This document shows positions 42,431 to 57,400 of a stretch of 64,000 nt of DNA, piece by piece. The position numbers and the translations under genes are program-made. Under the pieces are notes generated by a model. It was not told the DNA's origin and made no database searches. It saw only the letters and a program-made list of their open reading frames with translations. This DNA is from Forficula auricularia (Eukaryota > Arthropoda > Insecta > Dermaptera > Forficulidae), in NCBI GenBank assembly GCA_024734495.1, contig JALMQS010000187.1:18925086-18989085 (forward strand), given 5' to 3'. Position 1 is the stretch's first letter, and the number at the start of each line of letters is the position of its first letter.

Positions 42431-45400
42431 AGAGAACCTCCTCCTTTTTTGAAGTCGGTTAAAAATAAAGAAAACATCTAATATAATAATTGAAGAAGAC
42501 ATTAAAAGAGTGTGTCTTCAGCTGGAATTATAAATTTTTTAATTTGGTTTCGGAGTACTGAGCCCCTGGAGCGAGCCCTTGTCACCAGTCCCAGTGCTTT
42601 AGTGGTATATTTATATAGGCATATTAAATTTGAATATCTGAAAAGATTAATTTATTTCAAAACTGTAGACGGCACCAGAAAATTTTAGTGAATTTATAAA
42701 CATCAGAAAAAATAATCTTTAAAATTCAATATATATAAATTAGAATTCCTGAATGTCTTGAGATAAGCTTTTCTCGATACATAAGAAAGAAAGCGATATT
42801 ATTTAATCCATTTCAATTAATAGGAAATTCACAACACCGCAATTATAATCACATAATAAAATAATAAATAATTTCAATTAAATAATAATAATATGAAAAT
42901 AGTTTTCCTCCTTGTCCTTTGAGTCTTGGGGCGCTATAGATTTATAAATGAGAAAGAAAACGATCTTATTTTATCGATTTAATCTATGCGAAGATGCCCA
43001 TAATCATTCTAATATAAGAAAATAGCATTTCAGCATTAATAATTTTTAGTTTAAATCAAATGCTATGAAATCTTTCAGTTTCTTCACTAGGGCTGCGAAT
43101 CGACTAGAAATGGGAAAAGGGTTTAATTTTTTTTCCTCATCACATATTCAATTAAATCTATTGAAATTTCATATTATCATGGTTATTTTTCTTTCTCTTT
43201 TATATCAAATAGTTTTTATTAGAATATTTGCATTTTAAAGGGTAGTTTACTTGAAGACTAATTTGAAAAAACCCCAATTACTAATTGAAAATAATTTTTA
43301 AAAATATGAAAATAATAAATATTAGAAAACAATCGAATATTAAAATTCAATTCAATTTTGATCGAAATTAATTGATTAGTTTTTAAGAAAATGGTAAAAA
43401 GCTAGAAAACCGTAACAAATGACTCCGATAATGCCGAGGTGACTTGCGACCCAGCCTCTGATAAAACAAAACCTAAAGAATTATAAATGAGAAAAGAAAT
43501 CGATCTAATTTTATCGATTTAATCTTTCTGAAGGTTCACAGTATGTCTATTATATGAAAATGCCATTTTGATTAATAATTTTGTAGTTTAAAGAAATTCT
43601 ATGAAAATATTCAATTTCTTCTCTCCGGGAGCGAAAAAACTAGAAATGCCAAAAGGATTTATTTTTTTCTCATTATATATTTATTCAAATATATTAAAAT
43701 TTCATATTTATGTGTTATTTTCATTAATATTTTATATTAAATAATTATTATTACGAAATTTGAATTTTTAAAGAATTAGTTTATTTAAATTTTGAAAATT
43801 TGAGAAAAAACGCTAATAACTCCGATGAAATTTTTTTTAAAAATATCAAATTAATAGATATTATAAAACAATTAATTATTAATAATTTAGTTCAATTTTG
43901 AACAAAATCGATCCAGTACTTTTGGAAAATGGTCAAAATCCCCGAAAACCGCCATGAAAGGCCGTTTTTAGAAACATTTTAAAAGCCACAACCATGTCAC
44001 AAGTCAGTGTTTCGTTTCATATGACTTTTTAAACTTTTTCATAGGCATCTTGCTTTCAAAAGACATCGTTTTTGACAATTCAGATGGTTTTTGACCCATT
44101 TTCTCAAAAAATTACTGAATAGATTTCGATTTCAAAAATTGGAGTAAATTATTAATAATTAATTGTTTAATAATATCTAATAATTTCATATTTTTAAAAA
44201 TTTTCCAACGGAGCTATTAGCGTATATTCAAATTGCACTTCAAATAAACTAACCTTTAAAATTCCATTTCCCAATAATAATTATTTAATATAAAATATTA
44301 ATGAAAATAACATACAGATATGAAATTTTAATATATTTGAATAAATATCTTATGAGAAAAAAAATAAAACCTTTTGGCATTTCTAATTGATTCACTCCCG
44401 GAAGAAAAGTGAATCTTTTCATACAAATTCTTTTTTAAACTCTAAAATTCTTATTCAAAATGCTAATTTCTTATATTAAGCTAATACTATGAACCTTCAA
44501 ATAGATGAATTCGATAAAATAAGATCGATTTCTTTTTTATTTATAATTATTTCGTCTTGTTATATCCAGAGGCTGGGACGCAAGTCTCTCGCCATGAGAA
44601 ACTGTCAAGTGAATCTCACACATTTTTTATGGATTTTTTTCAGCTAATCTCATACTATTTTATATCAATTTACATATTAATATTTAATATATTTAAATAT
44701 ACGATTATCATAATATAAAAACTCAAATAAAAAGTAAAATTATTATATTTTATGCCCACTAAAAACACTACGCGCAACGAGTTCAGCCACAGTTTATCAA
44801 GAAATTATATTATTAATAGTGAATAAATAATTTTTTTTAATAAATAATATTATTAAACTATATATTCTTAAAATTTGAATTCCTATATTATATGAATTAT
44901 ATTAACTTTTTACTTTACCATACAGGTAAAGTATTGTAATCGTGCATGAAAAAAGTGGTTTTTTTCCCCTCTTTTTTCGAAATATCTCAAAAAACGACTG
45001 AAACTATTTTGATAAAATAAATTTAGCAAAACCATGGCATTTCGCTCTACCAAAAACCTTAATAAGTGAACATCAGAAGAAATTATATTTTTTCCAGAGA
45101 TTATAATTGTTTTTCAAAATGTATGTTGGTTAGTCTGTGAAAAATGGGATAAATGGAAGCTAGACTGAACCCAATGCAATTTTTTTTTCTTTAAATCAGG
45201 TTCACAATTGGCAGAGATAACATGGAGACAAAAGAGATAACATGCAGACAAAAAAAAAAAAAAAAAAATCAGTCGAATAGAGAACCTCCTCCTTTTTTTG
45301 AAGTCGGTTAAAAATAAAGAAAACATCTAATATAATAATTGAAGAAGACATTAAAAGAGTGTGTCTTCAGCTGGAATTATAAATTTTTTAATTTGGTTTC

Positions 45401-48400
45401 GGAGTACTGAGCCCTGGAGGCGAGCCCTTGTCACCAGTCCCAGTGCTTTAGTGGTATATTTATATAGGCATATTAAATTTGAATATCTGAAAGATTAATT
45501 TATTTCCAAAACTGTAGACGGCACCGAGAAAATTTTAGTGAATTTATAAACATCAGAAAAAATAATCTTTAAAATTCAATATACTAAGAATTCCCCTACC
45601 GAATGTCTTGAGATAAGCTTTTCTCGATACATAAGAAAGAAAGCGATATTATTTAATCAATTTCAATTAATAGGAAATTCACGTAACACCTTGTGTAATT
45701 GTAATCACATAATAAATAATAAATAATTTCAATTAAATAATAATAATATAAATAGTTTTCCTCTGTCCTTTGAGTCTTGGGGCGCTATAGATTTATAAAT
45801 GAGAAAGAAAACGATCTTATTTTATCGATTTAATCTATGCGAAGATGCCCGTAATCATTCTAATATAAAGAAAATAGCATTTCAGCATTAATAATTTTTA
45901 GTTTTCAAAATCCAAATGCTATAAAAATCATTCAGTTTCTTCACTAGGGCTGCGAATCGACTAGAAATGGGAAAAGGTTTAGTTTTTTCCTCATCACATA
46001 TTCAATTAAATCTATTGAAATTTCATATCACTTGGTTATTTCTTTTCTATTTTATTTCAAATAGTTTTATTAGAATATTTGCATTTTAAAGGGTAGTTTA
46101 CTTGAAGACTAATTTGAAAAAACCCCAATTACTAATTGAAAATAATTTTTAAAAAATATGAAAATAATAAATATTAGAAAACAATCGAATATTAAAATTC
46201 AATTCAATTTTGATTGTTATTAAGAAAATGGTAAAAAGCAAAACCGTAACAAATGACTCGATAATGCCGGGTGACTTGCGACCCAGCCTCTGATAAAACA
46301 AAACCTAAAGAATTATAAATGAGAAAGAAATCGATCTAATTTTATCGATTTAATCTTTCTGAAGGTTCACAGTATGTCTATTATATAAGAAAATACCATT
46401 TTGATTAATAATTTTGTAGTTTAAAAGAAATTCTATGAAAATATTCAATTTCTTCTCTCCGGGAGCGAAAAAAACTAGAAATGCCAAAAGGATTTATTTT
46501 TTTCTCATTATATATTTATTCAAATATAATTAAAATTTCATATTTGTGTGTTATTTTCATTAATATTTTATATTAAATAATTATTATTACGAAATTTGAA
46601 TTTTAAAAGGGTAGTTTATTTAAAGTGCAATTTGAAAAAACGCTAATAACTCCGATGAAATTTTTTTTAAAAATATCAAATTAATAGATATTATAAAACA
46701 ATTAATTATTAATAATGTAGTTCAATTTTGAACGAAATCGATCCAGTACTTTTGAAAATGGTCAAAATCCCCGAAAACCGCCATGAAAGGCCGTTTTAGA
46801 AACATTTTAAAAGCCACAACCATGTCACAAGTCAGTGTTTCGTTTCATATGACTTTTTAAACTTTTTCATAGGCATCTTTTGCTTTCAAAAGACATCGTT
46901 TTTTGACAATTCAGATGGTTTTTACACCATTTTCTCAAAAAGTACTGAATAGATTTCGTTCAAAATTGAATTAAATTATTAATAATTAATTGTTTTATAA
47001 TATCTAATAATTTCATATTTTTAAAAAAATTTTCCAACGGAGCTATTAGCGTATATTCAAATTGCACTTCCAATAAACTTACCCTTTAAAATTCAAATTT
47101 TCCCAATAACCTAATTATTTAATATAAAATATTAATGAAAATAACATGCAAGATATGAAAATTTTTAATATATTTGAATAAATATCTTATGAGAAAAAAA
47201 TAAAACCTTTTTGGCATTTCTAGTGATTCACTCCCGGAGGAAAATTAGTTTTTCATACAAATTCTTTAAACTCTAAATTATTCATCACTAATTTCTTATA
47301 TTAAAAATAATACTATGAACCTTCAAATAGATGAGTCGATAAAATAAGATCGATTTCTTTTTATTTATAATTATTTCGTCTTGTTATATCCAGAGGCTGG
47401 GATAAAGTCGCCATGAGAAACTGTAAAATTGAATCTCACACATTTTTTATGATTTTTTTCAGCTAATCTCATACTAATTTTATATCAATTTACATATTAA
47501 TATTTAATATATAATTTAAATATACGATTATGTAATATAAAAACTCAAATAAAAAGTAAAATTATTATATTTTATGCCCACTAAAAACACTACGCGCAAC
47601 GAGTTCAGCCACAGTTTATCAAGAAATTATATTATTAATGAGTGAATAAATAATTTTTTTAATAAATAAATATTATTAAACTATATATTCTTAAAATTTG
47701 AATTCCTATATTATATGAATTATATTAACTTTTTTACTTTACCATACAGGTAAAGTATTGTAATCGTGCACAAAAATTGGTTTTTCCCCTCTTTTTTTTC
47801 GAAATATCTCTCAAAAACGACTGAAACTATTTTGATAAAATAAATTTAGCAAAACCATGGCATTTCGCTCTACAAAAAGCCTTAATAAGTGAACATCGAA
47901 GAAATTATATTTTTCGAGATTATAATTGTTTTTTCAAAATGTATGTTGGTTAGTCTGTGAAAAATGGGACCAATCGGAAGCTAGACTGAACCCAATGCAA
48001 TTTTTTTTCTTCAAAATCGGTTCACAATTGGCAGAGATAACATGGAGACAAAAAAAGAGATAACATGCAGACAAAAAAAAAAAAATCAGTGGTAGAACCT
48101 ATATTTTTTTGAATGGTTTAAAATAAAGAAAACATCTAATATAATAATTGAAGAAGACATTAAAGAGTGTCTTCAGCTGGAATTATAAATTTTTTAATTT
48201 GGTTTCGGAGTACTGAGCCCCTGGAGCGAGCCCTTGTCACCAGTCCCAGTGCTTTAGTGGTATATTTATATAGGCATATTAAATTTGAATATCTGAAAAG
48301 ATTAATTTATTTCAAAACTGTAGACGGCACCAGAAAATTTTAGTGAATTTATAAACATCAGAAAAATAATCTTTAAAATTCAATATATAAGAATTCCTAC

Positions 48401-51400
48401 CGATATGCTTGAGATAAGCTTTTCTCGATACATAAGAAGAAAGCGATATTATTTAATCAATTTCCATTAATAGAATTCATAACATAGTATTATAATCACA
48501 TAATAAAATAATAAATAATTTCAATTAAATAATAATAATATGAAAATAGTTTTCCTCTGTCCTTTAGTCTTGGGCGCTATAGATTTTATAAATGAAAGAA
48601 AACGATCTTATTTTATCGATTTAATCTATGCGAAGATGCCCGTAATCATTCTAATATAAGAAAATAGCATTTCAGCATTAATAATTTTTTAGTTTAAATC
48701 AAATGCTATGAAATCATTCGGACAGTTTCTTCACTAGGGCTGCGAATCGACTAGAAATGGGAAAAGGGTTTAATTTTTTTCCTCATCACATATTCGTCAA
48801 AATATTCATTCATATCCCTTGGTTATTTTTCTTTTCTATTTTATTTCAAATAGTTTTATTAGAATATTTGCATTTTTAAAGGGTAGTTTACTTGAAGACT
48901 AATTTGAAAAAACCCCAATTACTAATTGAAAATAATTTTTAAAAATATGAAAATAATAAATATTAGAAAACAATCGAATATTAAAATTCAATTCAATTTT
49001 GATTGTTATTAAGAAAATGGTAAAAAGCAAGAAAACCGTAACAAATGACTCGATAATGCCGGTGAAGCGACCAACCTCGATAAAACAAAACCTAAAGAAT
49101 TATAAATGAGAAAAGAGATCGATCTAATTTTATCGATTTAATCTTTCTGAAGGTTCACAGTATGTCTATTATATAAGAAAATACCATTTTGATTAATAAT
49201 TTTGTAGTTTAAAGAAATTCTATGAAAATATTCAATTTCTTCTCTCGGGAGTGAAAAAAAACTAGAAATGCCAAAAGGATTTATTTTCTCATTATATATT
49301 TATTCAAATATATTAAAATTTCATATTTGTGTGTTATTTTCATTAATATTTTATATTAAATAATTATTATTACGAAATTTGAATTTTAAAAGGTAGTTTA
49401 TTTAAAGTGCAATTTGAAAAAACGCTAATAACTCCGATGAAATTTTTTTTAAAAATATCAAATTAATAGATATTACTTAAACAATTAATTATTAATAATG
49501 TAGTTCAATTTTGAACGAAGTCCAGTACTTTTTGAGAAAATGGTCAAAATCCCCGAAAACCGCCGAAGGCCGTTTTAGAAACATTTTTTAAAAGCCACAA
49601 CCATGTCACAAGTCAGTGTTTCGTTTCATATGACTTTTAAACTTTTTTCATAGGCATCTTTTGCTTTCAAAAGACATCGTTTTTGACAATTCAGATGGTT
49701 TTTTACACATTTCTCAAAAAGTACTGAATAGATTTCGTTCAAAATTGAATTAAATTATTAATAATTAATTGTTTTTATAATATCAACAATTTCATATTTT
49801 TAAAATTTTCAACAGACTATTAAATATTCCAAATTGCACTTCAAATCAACTACCTTTAAAATTCAAATTTCTAATAATAATTATTTAATATAAATTATTA
49901 ATGAAAATAACATACAGTATGAAATTTTAATATATTTGAATAAATATCTTATGAAAAAAAAAATAAAACCTTTTGGCATTTCCTAGTGATTACTCGGAGA
50001 GAAAATTGAATCTTTTCATACAAATTCTTTTTAAACTCTAAAGTCTGTTAAAAAATGCTAATTTCTTATATTAAAAATGTACTATGAACCTTCAAATAGA
50101 TGAATTCGATAAAATAAGATCGATTTCTTTTTTATTTATAATTATTTCGTCTTGTTATATCCAGAGGCTGGGACGCAGTCTCTCGCCATGAGAAACTGTC
50201 AGAGTGAATCTCACACATTTTTTATGGATTTTTTTCAGCCAATCTCATACTAATTTTATATCAATTTACATATTAATATTTAATATATTTAAATATACGA
50301 TTATGTAATATAAAGCTCAAATAAAAAGTAAGAAGATTATTATATTTTTATGCCCACTAAAAACTACTACGCGCAACGAGTTCAGCCACAGTTTATCAAG
50401 AAATTATATTATTAATAGTGAATAAATAATTTTTTTAATAAATAAATATTATTAAACTATATATTCTTAGAAATTTGAATTCCTATATTATATGAATTAT
50501 ATTAACTTTTTACTTTACCATACAGGTAAAGTATTGTAATCGTGCATGAAAAAAGTGGTTTTTTTCCCCTCTTTTTTCAAAATAATATAAAACGACTGAA
50601 ACTATTTTGATAAAATGTTTGTAAAAAACCATGGCATTTCGCTCTACCAAAAAGCCTTAATAAGTGAACATCGAAGAAATTATATTTTTCGAGATTATAA
50701 TTGTTTTTTCAAAATATGTTGGTTAGTCTGTGAAAAATGGGACCAATCGGAAGCTAGACTGAACCCAATGCAATTTTTTTCTTCAAAATCGGTTCACAAT
50801 TGGCAGAGATAACATGGAGACAAAAAAAGAGATAACATGCAGACAAAAAAAAAAAAAAAATCAGTCGAATAGAGAACCTCCTCCTTTTTGAAGTCGGTTA
50901 AAAATAAAGAAAACATCATATAATAATTGAAGAAGACATTAAAAGAGTGTGTCTTCAGCTGGAATTATAAATTTTTTAATTTGGTTTCGGAGTACTGAGC
51001 CCCTGGAGCGAGCCCTTGTCACCAGTCCCAGTGCTTTAGTGGTATATTTATATAGGCATATTAAATTTGAATATCTGAAAAGATTAATTTATTTCAAAAC
51101 TGTAGACGGCACCAGAAAATTTTAGTGAATTTATAAACATCAGAAAAATAATCTTTAAAATTCAATATAAGAATTCCCCTACCGAATGTCTTGAGATAAG
51201 CTTTTCTCGATACATAAGAAAGAAAGCGATATTATTTAATCAATTTCAATTAAAATTCATAACACCTTGTGTAATTATAATCACATAATAAAATAATAAA
51301 TAATTTCAATTAAATAATAATAATATGAAAATAGTTTTCCTCTGTCCTTTGAGTCTTGGGGCGCTATAGATTTATAAATGAGAAAGAAAACGATCTTATT

Positions 51401-54400
51401 TTATCGATTTAATCTATGCGAAGATGCCCGTAATCATTCTAATATAAGAAGAAATAGCATTTCAGCATTAATAATTTTTTAGTTTAAATCAAATGCTATG
51501 AAATCATTCAGTTTCTTCACTAGGGCTGCGAATCGACTAGAAATGGGAAAAGGGTTTAATTTTTTTCCTCATCACATATTCAATTAAATCTATTGAAATT
51601 TCATATCCCTTGGTTATTTTCTTTTCTATTTTATTTCAAATAGTTTTATTAGAATATTTGCATTTTAAAGGGTAGTTTACTTGAAGACTAATTTGAAAAA
51701 ACCCCAATTACTAATTTGAAAATAATTTTTAAAAAATATGAAAATAATAAATATTAGAAAACAAGTGAATATTAAAATTCAATTCAATTTTGATTGTTAT
51801 TAAGAAAATGGTAAAAAGCAAGAAAACCGTAACAAATGACTCGATAATACCGGGTGACTTACGACCAATATATGATAAAACAAAACCTAAAGAATTATAA
51901 ATGAGAAAGAAATCGATCTAATTTTATCGATTTAATCTTTCTGAAGGTTCACAGTATGTCTATTATATAAGAAAATACCATTTTGATTAATAATTTTGTA
52001 GTTTAAAAGAAATTCTATGAAAATATTCAATTTCTTCTCTCCGGGAGCGAAAAAACTAGAAATGCCAAAAGTTTATTTTTTTTCTCATTATATATTTATT
52101 CAAATATATTAAAATTTCATATTTGTATGTGTTATTTTCATTAATATTTTATATTAAATAGTATTAATTATTACGAAATTTGAATTTTAAAGGGTAGTTT
52201 AATTTAAAGTGCAATTTGAAAAAACGCTAAACGCTCCGATGAAATTTTTTAAAAATATGGGAATTAATGAATATTATAAAACAAGTGTTAGTAATAATGT
52301 AGTTCAATTTTGAACGAAATCGATCCAAACTTTTTGAAAATGGGTCAAAATCCCCGAAAACCGCCATGAAAGGCCGTTTTAGAAACACATTTTTAAAAGC
52401 CACAACCATGTCACAAGTCAGTGTTTCGTTTCATATGACTTTTTAAACTTTTTTCATAGGCATCTCTTGCTTTCAAAAAGACATCGTTTTTGACAATTCA
52501 GATAGTTTTAATTGTTTCATAAAAAGTACTGAATAGATTTCGTTCAAAAATTGATTAAATTAACAATAATTAATTATTTAATAATATCTAATAATTTCAT
52601 ATTTTTAAAAAATTTCCATGGAGCTATTAGCGTATATTCAAATTGCACTTCAAATAAACTAACCTTTAAATTCCAATTTCCCAATAATAATTATTTAATA
52701 TAAATATTAATGAAAATAACGCTGAATATGAAATTTTAATATATTTGAATAAATATCTTATGAGAAAAAAATAAAACCTTTTGGCATTTCTAATTGATTC
52801 ACTCCCGGAGAGAAATTGAATCTTTTCATACAAATTCTTTTAGGCTCTAAAATTCTTATTCAAAATGCTAATTTCTTATATTAAAAATATATCGACGCTG
52901 AAATAGAATGAATTCGATAAAATAAGATCGATTTCTTTTTATTTTATAATTATTTTACAAATATTATTATATCCAGAGGCTGGGACACATTTTTTTCTCA
53001 TACATGAGAAACTGTCAGAGTGAATCTCACACATTTTTTATGGATTTTTTTCAGCTAATCTCATACTAATTTTATATCAATTTACATATTAATATTTAAT
53101 ATATTTAATGCGATTATGTAATATAAAAACTCAAATAAAAAGTAAAATTATTATATTTTATGCCCACTAAAAACACTACGCGCAACGAGTTCAGCCACAG
53201 TTTATCAAGAAATTATATTATTAATAGTGAATAAATAATTTTTTTAATAAATAAATATTATTAAACTATATATTCTTAAAATTTGAATTCCTATATTATA
53301 TGAATTATATTAACTTTTTACTACCATACAGGTAAAGTATTGTAATCGTGCATGAAAAAAGTGGTTTTTTTTTCCCTCTTTTTTTTTCGAAATATCTCAA
53401 AAACGACTGAAACTATTTTGATAAAATAAATTTAGCAAAACCATGGCATTTCGCTCTATTTTAAAAGCCTTAATAAGTGAACATCGAAGAAATTATATTT
53501 TTTCAGATTATGTTGTTTTTTAAAATGTATGTTGGTTAGTCTGAAAAAATAGGACCAATCGGAAGCTAGACTGAACCCAATGCAATTTTTTTTCAAAATC
53601 GTTCTAATTGGCGGGGATATGGAGACAAAAAAAGAGATAACATGCAGACAAAAAAAAAAAAAAAAATCAGTCCGAGATAGAACCTCCTCCTTTTTTGAAG
53701 TCGGTTAAAAATAAAGAAAACATCTAATATAATAATTGAAGAAGACATTAAAAGAGTGTGTCTTCAGCTGAATTATAGAATTTTTTAATTTGGTTTTTTA
53801 GATACTGAGCCTGAACGACATGTCACCAGTCCCAGTGCTTTAGTGGTATATTATACCAAGCATATTAAATTTGAATATCTGAAAAGGTGGTTATTTCAAA
53901 ACTGTAGACGGCACCAGAAAATTTTAGTGAATTTATAAACATCAGAAAAATAATCTTTAAAATTCAATATATAAAATTCCCTACCGAATGTCTTGAGATA
54001 ACTTTTATGATACATAAGAAGAAAGCGATATTATTTAATCAATTTCAATTAAACGGAAATTACAACACCTTGTGTAATTATAATCACATAATAAAATAAT
54101 AAATAATTTCAATTAAATAATAATAATATGAAAATAGTTTTCCTCTGTCCTTTGAGTCTTGGGGCGCTATATAGATTTATAAATGAGAAAGAAAACGATC
54201 TTATTTTATCGATTTAATCTATGCGAAGATGTAATCATTCTAATATAAGAAAATAGCATTTCAGCATTAATAATTTTTTAGTTTAAATCCAAAATGCTAT
54301 GAGAAATCTTTCAGTTTCTTCACTAGGGCTGCGAATCGACTAGAAATGGGAAAGGGTTTAGTACATCCTCATCACATATTCAATTAAATCTATTGAAATT

Positions 54401-57400
54401 TCATATCTTGGTTATTTTCTTTTCTCTTTTTTATATCAAATAGTTTTTATTAGAATATTTGCATTTTTAAAGAATTAGTTTGCGAACTAATTTGAAAAAA
54501 CCCCAATTACTAATTTAAATAATTTTTAAAAATATGAAAATAATAAATATTAGAAAACAATCGATCATTAAAATTTAATTCAATTTTGATCCGATTAATT
54601 GATTAGTTTTTAAGAAAATGGTAAAAGCTAGAAAACCGTAATAAATGACTCGATAATGCCGGGTGACTTGCGACCCAGCCTCTGATAAAACAAAACCTAA
54701 AGAATTATAAATGAAAGAAATCGATCTAATTTTATCGATTTAATGCTTTCTGAAGGTTCACAGTATGTCTATTATATAAGAAAAATACCATTTTGATTAA
54801 TAATTTTGTAGTTTAAAAGAAATTCTATGAAAATATTCAATTTCTTCTCTCCGGGAGCGAAAAAACTAGAAATGCCAAAAGGATTTATTTTTTCTCATTA
54901 TATATTTATTCAAATATATTAAAATTTCATATTTGTGTGTTATTTTCATTAATATTTTATATTAAATAATTATTATTAGGAAATTTGAATTTTAAAGGGT
55001 AGTTTATTTAAAGTGCAATTTGAAAAAACGCTAATAACTCCGATGAAATTTTTTTTAAAAATATCAAATTAATAGATATTATAAAAAAAACAATTAATTA
55101 TTAATAATTTAGTTCAATTTTGAACGAAATCGATCCAGTACTTTTGAGAAAATGGTCAAAATCCCCGAAAACCGCCATGAAAGGCCGTTTTAGAAACATT
55201 TTTAAACCACAACCATGTCACAAGTCAGTGTTTCGTTTCATATGACTTTTAAACTTTTTTCATAGGCATCTCTTTCAAAAGACATCGTTTTTTGACAATT
55301 CGAATGGTTTTTACACCATTTCTCAAAAAGTACTAAATAGATTTCGTTCAAAATTGAATTAAATTATTAATAATTAATTGTTTTATAATATCTAATAATT
55401 TCATATTTTTAAAAAAATTTTCAACGGAGCTATTAGCGTATAATTTCAAGTGCACTTCAAATAAACTACTAAAAAAATTCAAATTTTAATAATAATGATT
55501 TTATTATAAAATATTAATGAAAATAACATACGGAATATGAAATTTTAATATATATTTGAATAAATATCTTATGAGAAAAATAAAACCTTTTGGCATTTTC
55601 TAATTCACTCCGGAGAGGGTGAATCTTTTCATACAAATTCTTTTAAACTCTAAATTCTTATTCAAATGCTAATTTCTTATATTAAAAATGTACTATGAAC
55701 CTTCAAATAGATGAATTCGATAAAATAAGATCGATTTCTTTTTATTTATAATTATTTCGTCTTGTTATATCCAGAGGCTGGGACGCAAGTCTCTCGCGAG
55801 AAACTGTCAGAGTGAATCTCACACATTTTTTATGGATTTTTTTCAGCTAATCTCATACTAATTTTATATCAATTTACATATTAATATTTAATATATTTAA
55901 ATACGATTATGTAATATAAAAACTCAAATAAAAAGTAAAATTATTATATTTTATGCCCACTAAAAACACTACGCGCAACGAGTTCAGCCACGAAGTTTAT
56001 CAAGAAATTTATATTATTAATAGTGAATAAATAATTTTTTTAATAAATAAATATTATTAAACTATATATTCTTAAAATTTGAATTCCTATATTATATGAA
56101 TTATATTAACTTTTTTACTTTACCATACAGGTAAAGTATTGTAATCGTGCATGAAAAAAGTGGTTTTTTTCCCCTCTTTTTTTTTTCGAAATATCTCAAA
56201 AACGACTGAAACTATTTTGATAAAATAAATTGTAACCATGGCATTTCGCTCTACCAAAAAGCCAATAATTGAACATCGAAGAAATTATATTTTTCGAGAT
56301 TATAATTGTTTTTCAAAATGTATGTTGGTTAGTCTGTGAAAAATGGGACCAATCAGGAAGCTAGACTGAACCCAATGCAATTTTTTTTTTTCAAAATCGG
56401 TTCACAATTGGCAGAGATAACGGAGACAAAAAAAAGAGATAACATGCAGACAAAAAAAAAAAAAAAAATCAGTCGAATAGAGAACCTCCTCCTTTTTTGA
56501 AGTCGGTTAAAAATAAAGAAAACATCTAATATAATAATTGAAGAAGACATTAAAAGAGTGTGTCTTCAGCTGGAATTATAAATTTTTTAATTTGGTTTCG
56601 GAGTACTGAGCCCCTGGAGCGAGCCCTTGTCACCAGTCCCAGTGCTTTAGTGGTATATTTATATAGGCATATTAAATTTGAATATCTGAAAAGATTAATT
56701 TATTTCAAAACTGTAGACGGCACCAGAAAATTTTAGTGAATTTATAAAGCATCAGAAAAATAATCTTTAAAATTCAATATATAAGAATTCCTACCGAATG
56801 TCTTGAGATAAGCTTTCTCGATACATAAGAAAGAAAGCGATATTATTTAATCAATTTCAATTAATAGGAAATTCACAACACCTTGTGTAATTATAATCAC
56901 ATAATAAAATAATAAATAATTTCAATTAAATAATAATAATATGAAAATAGTTTCCTCTGTCCTTTGAGTCTTGGGGCGCTATAGATTTATAAATGAGAAA
57001 GAAAACGATCTTATTTTGTCGATTTAATCTATGCGAAGATGCCCGTAATCATTCTAATATAAGAAAATAGCATTTCAGCATTAATAATTTTTTAGTTTAA
57101 ATCAAATGCTATGAAATAATTCAGTTTCTTCACTAGGGCTGCGAATCAAGTAGCTTAGAAATGGGAAAAGGGTTTTAATTTTTTCCTCATCACATATTCA
57201 ATTAAATCTATTGAAATTTCATATCCCTTGGTTATTTTCTTTTCTATTTTATTTCAAATAGTTTTATTAGAATATTTGCATTTTAAAGGGTAGTTTACTT
57301 GAAGACTAATTTGAAAAAACCCCAATTACTAATTGAAAATAATTTTTTAAATATGAAAATAATAAATATTAGAAAACAATCGAATATTAAATTCAATTCA

